Positions 58,372 through 64,000 of a stretch of DNA of 64,000 nucleotides are shown here, one piece after another. Below the pieces are notes generated by a model. That model was not told the DNA's origin. It did no database searches and saw only the letters and a program-made list of their open reading frames with translations. The position numbers and the translations under genes were made by a program. Position 1 is the first letter of the stretch; each line of letters starts with the position of its first letter. Origin of the DNA: Gigantopelta aegis (lineage: Eukaryota; Mollusca; Gastropoda; Neomphalida; Peltospiridae). Location of the stretch: the NCBI RefSeq assembly GCF_016097555.1, contig NC_054713.1:3626728-3690727 (forward strand). Reading direction: 5' to 3'.

Positions 58372-61300
58372 CATTCACCATTTGCCATCGGGATCGCAAA
58401 AAGTAATTTTTAGTTGCCCGAATCTAAAAATCACTGTCCTCGGGCATCGGGCCACCGTATTCTAGAACCTCTGTGCAGTTTGCGGGAAGTTAATACTGTT
58501 GTAAAAGGACTAAATATCAGCCCAGTACTGAGACAAAATAGATACATTTGGAGGGAAAATGCCCATTTCATGGTGCATGATTAGACTAATAATTTTCTTT
58601 CATAAATAACAAATAAAGGCTACCATTTGTCACTGATATGTAAAATTTAGTATACAGCAGATTAAAAAAAGCCCACCAAAAACCCAAGCAACAAATGTCC
58701 AGTTCCTCTGAACTATAAAACAGGCTACTCATTGGTGCATGATTTGATTAATAAAAATAAATCTTATAATAACATAAAAAGAAAGACCACAATTTGACAC
58801 TGATATTTTGCGGTGGCGATGCTACTTTCACTTTATCGCTGGTACTTCTATACTACAGTGACGTTCCAATGTTTGTTATTTAAAGCTCATTATGCGATGT
58901 TAGTATTTGTGACATTTTTGCATTTTTGTTTACGTTAAAACCATTTTCAACCTTTGTAAAATTATAGGCAATCCAATATTATGTCTACATATATTCCTTT
59001 AGATATAGAATAGCAGCAGATAATTTAGGCGCCTTAGCGGTCCGTGCACATTTCTTTAAAACTTTTGGCTCGACTCTATGCTGAGCCTTTGGTCGCAAGT
59101 TAAACCGTTGTCTACTGGTTTGCCGCGCATCAAGTATCTAAAAATCAGTCGAAAACATTTCTTGGAATACTAGTAGTATGTCTGCATGAATAAACTTACT
59201 GTAATCGTGAAGTCTGCAAGTTTTAATTTCTGAACGTCTACAGGTCACGACGTAACCGATTTGCAGTTCGCGTAAATTTAATTTTGTGTAACCGACATGC
59301 GAACAGAACGGCAGTTCGCGTGAAATATTGTGCCCTGAATAGCAATTTGGTGAATTTCATCAGAAAATCGGAAGCCAAAATGCAAGTGAGATATAGCTAA
59401 ACAGATTTTTTTTTAAATAGCTACAATGTATACACACACAAATAACAAGGTTTTCGAATGAGCTTTTTGCTGAATTGGTAATGAGATGAATCTGCTAATT
59501 TCAAGGTTAAATCGTATTTGGCAAACAACATCTCAAACCCTGATTATTGCTTGCCACTTCATAATCGTGATACAATGTATGCATAACATTTGCTACCATG
59601 TGTATCCATTACATCTGTAATGTTGAGCAACATAGCTGACATGGTCAGTGTCATTTTTGGAAATGTAACACCCATATTTCTCACCTTTCTATTTTACCTT
59701 TCAAAACGTTCTAAAGCCTGTGACAGATAAAAACAAGTATTCTAAGACTAAGTACTGTTAAAACAATACATTCCCCTACTGGGCCCAAAACATTTTCATA
59801 TTTCCTAACCCAAAGGGCCATAACTATTTTTAAAATGTGTAAAGTGCCATGAAAGTCAAATTTCAATCTGTAACGGTACATGACAAAGCTATATACAAAC
59901 GTTGAGCTCATTATCTTGAGGCATTAACAAAACAAAACAAAAAACAGCCTGGAAAACTATGTGTGACAGATGGATGGACAGATGGAGATGAAGCCTATAT
60001 GGTCCCCTCCGGCTGGACCATGCAGTTCACTTGGAGCGGGACGGATGGACAGACGGATGGACAGATGGATGGACAGATGGAGATGAAGCCTATATGGTCC
60101 CCTCCGGCTGGACCACGGAGTTCACTTGGAGCGGGACGGATGGACAGACGGATGGACAGATGGATGGACAGATGGAGATGAAGCCTATATGGTCCCCTCC
60201 GGCTGGACCACGGAGTTCACTTGGAGCGGGACGGATGGACAGACGGATGGACAGATGGAGATGAAGCCTATATGGTCCCCTCCGGCTGGACCATGCAGTT
60301 CACTTGGAGCGGGACGGATGGACAGATGGAGATGAAGCCTATATGGTCGCCTCCGGCTGGACCATGCAGTTCACTTGGAGCGGGACGGATGGACAGATGG
60401 AGATGAAGCCTATATGGTCGCCTCCGGCTGGACCACACAGTTCACTTGGAGCGGGACGGATGGACCGATGGATGGACAGATGGAGATGAAGCCTATATGG
60501 TCGCCTCCGGCTGGACCACGCAGTTCACTTGGAGCGGGACGGATGGACAGATGGAGATGAAGCCTATATGGTCCCCTGGCTGGACCACGGAGTTCACTTG
60601 GAGCGGGACGGATGGACAGATGGAGATGAAGCCTATATGGTCCCCTCCGGCTGGACCACGGAGTTCACTTGGAGCGGGACGGATGGACAGATGGATGGAC
60701 AGATGGAGATGAAGCCTATATGGTCGCCTCCGGCTGGACCACGCAGTTCACTTGGAGCGGGACGGATGGACAGATGGAGATGAAGCCTATATGGTCGCCT
60801 CCGGCTGGACCATGCAGTTCACTTGGAGCGGGACGGATGGACAGATGGAGATGAAGCCTATATGGTCGCCTCCGGCTGGACCACACAGTTCACTTGGAGC
60901 GGGACGGATGGACCGATGGATGGACAGATGGAGATGAAGCCTATATGGTCGCCTCCGGCTGGACCACGCAGTTCACTTGGAGCGGGACGGATGGACAGAT
61001 GGAGATGAAGCCTATATGGTCCCCTCCGGCTGGACCACGGAGTTCACTTGGAGCGGGACGGATGGACAGATGGAGATGAAGCCTATATGGTCCCCTCCGG
61101 CTGGACCACGGAGTTCACTTGGAGCGGGACGGATGGACAGATGGATGGACAGATGGAGATGAAGCCTATATGGTCCCCTCCGGCTGGACCACGCAGTTCA
61201 CTTGGAGCGGGACGGATGGACAGATGGAGATGAAGCCTATATGGTCCCCTCCGGCTGGACCACGGAGTTCACTTGGAGCGGGACGGATGGACCGATGGAT

Positions 61301-63769
61301 GGACCGACGGATGGACAGATGGAGATGAAGCCTATATGGTCCCCTCCGGCTGGACCACGGAGTTCACTTGGAGCGGGACGGATGGACAGATGGATGGACA
61401 GATGGAGATGAAGCCTATATGGTCCCCTCCGGCTGGACCACGCAGTTCACTTGGAGCGGGACGGATGGACAGATGGATGGACAGATGGAGATGAAGCCTA
61501 TATGGTCCCCTCTGGCTGGACCACGGAGTTCACTTGGAGCGGGACGGATGGACAGATGGAGATGAAGCCTATATGGTCGCCTCCGGCTGGACCATGCAGT
61601 TCACTTGGAGCGGAACGGATGGACAGATGGAGATGAAGCCTATATGGTCGCCTCCGGCTGGACCACGGAGTTCACTTGGAGCGGGACGGATTGGACAGAT
61701 GGATGGACAGATGGAGATGAAGCCTATATGGTCCCCTCCAGCTGGACCACGCAGTTCACTTGGAGCGGGACAGATGGACCGATGGAGATGAAGCCTATAT
61801 GGTCCCCTCTGGCTGAATTAATGAATTAATGAATGTTTAACGACACCCCAGCACGAAAAATACATCGGCTATTGGGTGTCAAACTATGGTAATGCAAATA
61901 AATAAAGTGATGATCAACATCAATATACAAATTCAAGACTTAAACAAAAACAGTGTAAAGAACTGTACAAAAACACAAATATCACAGAATGTTACGGATA
62001 CTGAATTCTACTCCAAACGTCAATTTTGTGCTGTATTGGCCATTCTCAAAGAGCACCCCTGCACCACGATGAGGTTACAGCACACGCAGGGGTAGCAATA
62101 CGAAATGCATCCAGGTTGTCTGCTGTAGGTTCACGTTTGAACCGCTCATACATCCTGTTTCGCTCTTTGAATGCATCCTTACACGTATCATTAAACCATG
62201 GTTTATTGAAACGCTTTGGCACTGCCGAAGACTTAGGAATGAATGAATGAATGAATGTTTAACGACACCCCAGCACGAAAAATACATCGGCTATTGGGTG
62301 TCAAACTATGGTAAATGCAAATAAATAAAGTGATGATCAACATCAATATAAAATTCAAGGTTTAAACAAAAACAGTGTAAAGAACTGTGCAAAAATGCAA
62401 ATACAAATATCACAGAATTTTACGGACACCGAATTTTACTCTAAACTTCAATTTGTGCTGTATTGGCCATTCTCAAAGAGAATGTTACACCCCTGCACCA
62501 CGGTGAGGTTACAGCACGCGCAGGGGCCCTCTGGCTGGACCACGGAGTTCACTTGGAGCAGAACGGATGGACAGATGGAGATGAAGCCTATATGTTCGCC
62601 TCCGGCTGGACCACGGAGTTCACTTGGAGCGGAACAGATGGACAGATGGAGATGAAGCCTATATGTTCGCCTCCGGCTGGACCACGGAGTTCACTTGGAA
62701 CGGGACGGATGGACAGATGGAGATGAAGCCTATATGGTCCCCTCCGGCTGGACCACGCAGTTCACTTGGAGCGGGACGGATGGACAGATGGAGATGAAGC
62801 CTATATGGTCGCCTCCGGCTGGACCACGGAGTTCACTTGGAGCGGAACAGATGGACAGATGGAGATGAAGCCTATATGTTCGCCTCCGGCTGGACCACGG
62901 AGTTCACTTGGAGCGGGACGGATGGACAGATGGAGATGAAGCCTATATGGTCGCCTCCGGCTGGACCACGGAGTTCACTTGGAGCGGGACGGATGGACAG
63001 ATGGATGGACAGATGGAGATGAAGCCTATATGGTCCCCTCCGGCTGGACCACGGAGTTCATTTGGAGCGGGACGGATGGACAGATGGAGATGAAGCCTAT
63101 ATGGTCGCCTCCGGCTGGACCATGGAGTTCACTTGGAGCGGGACATAGCCCAGTGGTAAAGCGCTCACTTGATGCACGGTCAGTTTGGGATTGATGCCCA
63201 TTGGTGGGCCCATTGGGCTATTTCTCGTTCCAGCCAGTGCACCAATACTGGTATATCAAAGGCTGTGGTATGTGCTATATTGTCTGTGGGAAAGAGCATA
63301 TAAAAGATCCCTTTCTGCGTTAGAAAAAAACTGGGTTTCCTCTGATGACTATGTGTCAGAATTACCAAATGTTTGACATCCAATAGCCGATCATTTATTA
63401 CTCAATGTGCTCAAGTGGTGTCGTTAAAGAAACCAAACAAACAAAAAGTAAGTTCACTTGGAACATAAACCTTGATGATAACTAGTATCTTGTTTATCAC
63501 ACGGCTCAGGACTCCAAACTTAGAAACACTTTCGGTTTTATCATCATTTTCCCATTATCATGCTGCCAACATGCCACTGGAAACAAGCATTTCTGGAGGC
63601 TCGATGTCACTCTGTTCATTTTATTTACCAGGAAACTGGGCACAAGGAGGCCTCCTGTAGCACACTTTGGGATGATACGAGTTTGATCCGTAAGCCAGAG
63701 TCGTTCCTTCGGCACAGGGCGTACACATGTCGGATGTTCCGTTTTGTGAACATGGCCGCGCATAGTGAT
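44480..63769 (-). CDS. Tumour necrosis factor receptor superfamily member, 5' partial, six exons seen
   Basis: Exons in transcript order: 63629-63769, 56196-56439, 54799-54959, 53341-53407, 48998-49065, 44480-46134. All have AG/GT borders and compatible phases, giving 777 residues. The extracellular part holds two cysteine-rich stretches of TNFR type (MCTPCAEGTTLAYGSNSY and CKACPPGYFKSDNSDYGLC), then a Thr/Ala-rich stalk likely to be O-glycosylated. One helix follows (WIAIVLGGLLVLLLVGGLLY, then KRSR as stop-transfer), and then a cytoplasmic tail of about 560 residues. The tail is hydrophilic and low in order, with internal repeats (TTKKQVD/TTPKQVD; QPVSSNDLDS/QPVTYNNVDS). I recognise no death domain. 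The ligand would be a TNF family member; the signalling partners are not evident. The signal peptide and first exon(s) lie past the right edge. Confidence 0.8.
46142..47892 (-). repeat. About 88-bp minisatellite, 20 units, directly before the last TNFR exon
   Basis: In transcript sense each unit reads TGACTAATTGACTACAA, then a C-rich tract of variable length, then CCAG|CATTCAAGTTCCTG, and an AT-rich remainder (TATAATATTTGACATCTTTT). The first unit overlaps the true acceptor region (TGACTAATCAACTTTTTTTCAG, split here as TGACTAATCAAC and TTTTTTTCAG), so the array appears to have grown from the intron's own branch-point area. G-runs on the + strand vary from 7 to over 15. Confidence 0.92.
48138..48302 (+). 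mobile_element. SINE fragments, head type 4
   Basis: A tail piece GTGTGTCCAGGAGACTATGC at 48138-48180 is followed by a separate head piece (CGGCCTCGGTGGTGTCGTGG, GTTTACAGCCCGGTACCAGC, AGTGGGTAGGTGTAAGAC) at 48182-48302, cut by the next SINE. It lies in the last TNFR intron. Confidence 0.7.
48307..48592 (-). mobile_element. SINE, head type 1 and tail B
   Basis: TTTAACAACACCACTGGAGC ... AAATCAACTGCGCATCAAGC, with the outermost head lost. Inserted in a head type 4 SINE within the TNFR intron, same orientation as the gene. Confidence 0.85.
48998..49065 (-). CDS. TNFR gene, exon for second half of the membrane helix
   Basis: Acceptor TTTCTTTTCTAG before 49065 and donor GTAAGT after 48998. It encodes LLVLLLVGGLLYYKRSRIWQ and FV, completing the membrane helix and its basic stop-transfer sequence. 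Phase 2 at its start and phase 1 at its end match the neighbours. Confidence 0.85.
49629..49946. mobile_element. MITE with AGGGCACAATATTTC ends, short copy
   Basis: AGGGCACAATATTTCACGAG at the left and TTTTGAAATATTGTTCCCC at the right are inverted. The inner part (CGGTTACCTAAG, ACTTCCGGTTACCTAAG) is shared with the longer element at 58038-59335. Confidence 0.6.
50025..50115 (+). mobile_element. SINE tail fragment, head type 4 family
   Basis: TGCCCTGGACAGACAGCCCA, TGTGTGCCCAGGACAGCGTG and CTTGAACTGAAATTGGATAT. Confidence 0.7.
50178..50397. mobile_element. Pogo/Tigger-like MITE
   Basis: Starts TACAGTGAAACTCTACTAAA and ends as the complement of TACAGCGAAACCTCTCAAAA, with CTGGACACCCTCGG typical of short pogo-derived elements. 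It contains a 42-bp partial tandem repeat around GAATTCCGGTTTATTACAGA. Confidence 0.7.
50674..51001. mobile_element. MITE with CAGGGCTYGAACTTAA ends
   Basis: CAGGGCTCGAACTTAA at the left and TTAAGTTCAAGCCCTG at the right, 328 bases, with repeated ATTGCC(R)T(A/G)GG words inside in both orientations. No coding capacity. Confidence 0.75.
51224..53275. mobile_element. MITE (family E) with internal 76-bp array, about 24 units
   Basis: The left end AGTATTTCTGCCAGAAAG and right end CCTCTGGCAGAAACCCTG are inverted, as in the short copy at 37100. Between them the 76-bp unit (GTCAACAGTGGGTATGTGGG ... GGGTATGGTGCTATGGAATT) is repeated in exact 76-bp steps from 51337 to 53009, with only a few substitutions. 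The right half after the array (AATGGGTTAAGTTTAGGGAT) matches the short copy. It lies in the fourth visible TNFR intron. Open frames of 75 codons are produced by the period and are not genes. Confidence 0.9.
53341..53407 (-). CDS. TNFR gene, exon for juxtamembrane stalk and first half of the helix
   Basis: Acceptor TTTTCTTCAG before 53407 and donor GTATGTG after 53341. It encodes IVDDVDVKSGETPYYWIAIV with LG. Phases 1 and 2 fit the exons on either side. Confidence 0.85.
53520..53672 (-). mobile_element. SINE fragment, tail B and part of body
   Basis: TTTAACGACACAACTAGAGC, TTTGGCTATTGGTCGTCAAT, CCCACAGACAGAACAGCACA. In the third visible TNFR intron. Confidence 0.75.
53780..54783 (-). mobile_element. 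SINE, head type 3 and tail B, with a 39-bp array grown inside its tail
   Basis: The tail TTTAAACGACACCACTAGAA at the left, then about 17 copies of a 39-bp unit (53870-54560; TTTAATCATCGGCTATTGGA with TGTCAGACACTTGGTAATA), then the body (GAGGAAACCCGCTACATTTT, ATTGGATGTCAAACATTTGG) and the type 3 head (complement of GGGAGGGATTTAGCTCAGTT). The unit is the normal ATCGGCTATTGGATGTCAAA segment of tail B. Because 39 is a multiple of 3, it yields a spurious 287-codon frame. Confidence 0.88.
54799..54959 (-). CDS. TNFR gene, stalk exon
   Basis: Acceptor ATACTGTTTTAG before 54959 and donor GTGATA after 54799. It encodes CGMLGLKTKAASTTTSNAVC and then EDPVITDVTKSPAAATTTAA up to VKVP. Thr/Ala-rich, likely extended and glycosylated. 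The chosen acceptor keeps the phase with exon 2; an alternative AG at about 54930 would be out of phase with the donor proposed there. Confidence 0.7.
55105..55482 (-). mobile_element. SINE, head type 2 and tail A
   Basis: TTTTATTTAACGACACACTC ... GGATCCGAACCCAGTACCTA and CTACACCATCGAGGCCGG. In the second visible TNFR intron. A short plus-strand tail A scrap lies just left (55075-55104). Confidence 0.88.
55483..55666 (-). mobile_element. Second SINE head (type 2), directly adjoining
   Basis: AAACCAGTTATGGATCATTG ... GATGCCACTGAGGCCGG repeats the head of the preceding SINE without a body or tail. Either a head-only insertion or a tandem duplication of the head. Confidence 0.8.
55778..56180. 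repeat. About 127-bp tandem repeat next to TNFR exon 2
   Basis: Alternating blocks of GTTATGTTTGTATTTTGCAT and GAGATTTTGAGTTT recur with a 127-bp higher period (55868 and 55995 start the same word), two and a half copies. It ends about 15 bases from the donor of the exon at 56196. Confidence 0.75.
56196..56439 (-). CDS. TNFR gene, exon with cysteine-rich repeat
   Basis: Acceptor AAAATTTCAG before 56439. It encodes MAAIDSDTCECNRESG, a Pro/Gly stretch, then APCQPLHNFLVCGKGRQP and ECKACPPGYFKSDNSDYGLC. The donor AAA|GTACGA after 56196 is the weakest of the set but is the one that gives a phase match to the stalk exon. Confidence 0.75.
57298..57409. repeat. Perfect 36-bp inverted repeat with 40-base loop
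   Basis: AATAACTGGTTACTGTCTTA ... CGGCTTTATC (57298-57333) is exactly inverted at 57374-57409. It lies in the first visible TNFR intron. Probably a small hairpin MITE. Confidence 0.85.
57448..57525 (+). mobile_element. SINE tail B fragment
   Basis: ACCAAATGTTTGATATCCAA ... GCTCTAGTGGTGTTGTTAAA. Confidence 0.75.
58038..59335. mobile_element. Longer element with AGGGSACAATATTTC ends
   Basis: AGGGGACAATATTTCGAAAT at the left and GCGTGAAATATTGTGCCCT at the right are inverted, with CGGTTACGTGAA/TTCGCGTAAATT-type repeats inside each end. It is related to the 318-bp element at 49629-49946. The centre holds an (ATT)n microsatellite (58331-58371) and no transposase frame that I recognise. Confidence 0.5.
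59963..61815 (+). repeat. 71/83/95-bp minisatellite, first block
   Basis: The basic 71-bp unit (GATGAAGCCTATATGGTCCC, CTCCGGCTGGACCACGGAG, TTCACTTGGAGCGGGACGGA) is lengthened by one or two extra 12-bp GGATGGACAGAT steps in many copies. Units 60304-60751 and 60752-61199 follow the same order of variants over their first part, showing a 448-bp duplication of several units at once. It lies in the first visible TNFR intron. Frames such as MERDGWTDGDEAYM are products of the repeat. Confidence 0.93.
61816..62526 (-). mobile_element. Family D (LINE-derived) element, tandem pair, inserted in the minisatellite
   Basis: Flanked by a perfect 11-bp duplication CCCTCTGGCTG (61805-61815, 62527-62537), so it retrotransposed into the array. 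It holds two copies of a segment with tail TTTAACGACACCCCAGCACG, ATCGGCTATTGGGTGTCAAA and GATGATCAACATCAATATA, and inner end ACCACGGTGAGGTTACAGCA. Between the two copies (62095-62238) is a LINE coding piece. Confidence 0.8.
62095..62238 (-). mobile_element. LINE ORF2 linker fragment
   Basis: On the minus strand 48 codons are open: PKSSAVPKRFNKPWFNDTCK, then DAFKERNRMYERFKREPT and DNLDAFRIA. KPWFNDxCKDAxKERN is typical of the region between the endonuclease and reverse transcriptase of LINEs such as Jockey/CR1/RTE relatives. It shows that the family D element derives from a LINE with most of its ORF2 deleted. Confidence 0.65.
62527..63139 (+). repeat. 71/83-bp minisatellite, second block
   Basis: Continuation of the array at 59963 after the family D insertion, about eight units, with variants not seen in the first block (TATATGTTCGCC, GGAGCGGAACAG). 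It ends at GGAGCGGGAC, where a SINE head begins. Confidence 0.93.
63140..63440 (+). mobile_element. SINE, head type 1 and tail B, at the end of the minisatellite
   Basis: GGACATAGCCCAGTGGTAAAG (read from 63140), TTGGGATTGATGCCC, the body, then ATCCAATAGCCGATCATTTA and GTGGTGTCGTTAAAG. Its first bases (GCGGGAC) are also part of the minisatellite unit. Confidence 0.88.
63629..63769 (-). CDS. TNFR gene, first exon in the window (cysteine-rich repeat)
   Basis: Acceptor GTATATTTCAG before 63769 and donor GTAAATAA after 63629. It encodes HYARPCSQNGTSDMCTPCAE, then GTTLAYGSNSYHPKVCYRRP and PCAQFP, a TNFR-type cysteine-rich sequence. It begins in phase 1, so at least one more 5' exon (signal peptide) must lie beyond 64000. 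Confidence 0.8.
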
Positions 63770-64000
63770 CTGAAATATACAACACCAATAGTAGTAAGTC
63801 ATTCAATATAGAAGAAAGGTCATTAAAACGTTCTTGGCCTGACTAGGAAGGGACTGCAACGTTCATGCATGTCATAATTATACAAGACAGACGGCTAACC
63901 ATCTGGTAAATAGCCAGAGAACTACATGTAGGAATTGAGAACATTCTTTTTGACTAATTTTAATGATCAAAAATGGATCTAATAGTAAAACATAGGCAGT

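Noticed and set aside
59963-63194. Many MERDGWTDGDEAYM frames suggesting a repetitive protein
   Set aside because: Unit lengths 71, 83 and 95 all leave a remainder of 2 on division by 3, so no frame persists; the array lies in an intron of the TNFR gene on the other strand.
1-64000. Retrovirus-like, Polinton or other virus-derived element
   Set aside because: I saw no long terminal repeats, integrase, protease, capsid or DNA polymerase B motifs in any frame.

Overview
The window looks like nuclear DNA of a mollusc, most likely a gastropod. This is inferred from the spliced animal genes, the AT-rich introns and intergenic DNA, and the very dense tRNA-headed SINEs of the kind found in gastropod and bivalve genomes. 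No prokaryotic operon, CRISPR array, RNA gene or viral element was recognised. The species cannot be named from the sequence alone.

Four protein-coding genes are supported. (1) and (2) are a direct pair of about 88 % identical, membrane-anchored condensation-type (HHxxxDG) acyltransferases at 372-1862 and 15645-17135. Each has a single coding exon preceded by the same 3' splice site and a 34-nt 5' leader. (3) UBIAD1 (UbiA-type prenyltransferase) is at 19387-20328 on the + strand. (4) A tumour necrosis factor receptor superfamily gene on the - strand fills the right-hand third. Six exons (63629-63769, 56196-56439, 54799-54959, 53341-53407, 48998-49065, 44480-46134) join in phase into two cysteine-rich stretches, a Thr-rich stalk, one membrane helix and a cytoplasmic tail of about 560 residues. 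Its first exon(s) lie beyond the right edge.

Layout: 1-2.2 kb, acyltransferase 1. 2.4-15.2 kb, a transposon-filled spacer with a LINE 3' fragment, SINEs, a fold-back element with 8-bp target duplication, a TTAA MITE, a hAT-like non-autonomous element and a dead Tc1/mariner copy. 15.2-17.5 kb, a tandem repeat rich in TGAGTCA followed by acyltransferase 2. 18-19 kb, simple repeats. 19.2-20.5 kb, UBIAD1. 20.5-44 kb, no convincing coding exon, many SINEs, a 466-bp hairpin and several MITEs. 44.4-64 kb, the TNFR gene, all five visible introns of which carry a tandem-repeat array.

The most notable observations are four. About 20 tandem copies of a sequence resembling a branch point, pyrimidine tract and AG lie directly before the last TNFR exon. 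The SINEs are modular: four different tRNA-like or related heads are joined to a shared body and to at least two tails that resemble the 3' end of a LINE-derived element. Several minisatellites have clearly grown from inside, or at the ends of, transposable elements. A cluster of AP-1-like sites lies upstream of only one of the two acyltransferase copies. I found no defence-island or otherwise wholly new enzymatic system.
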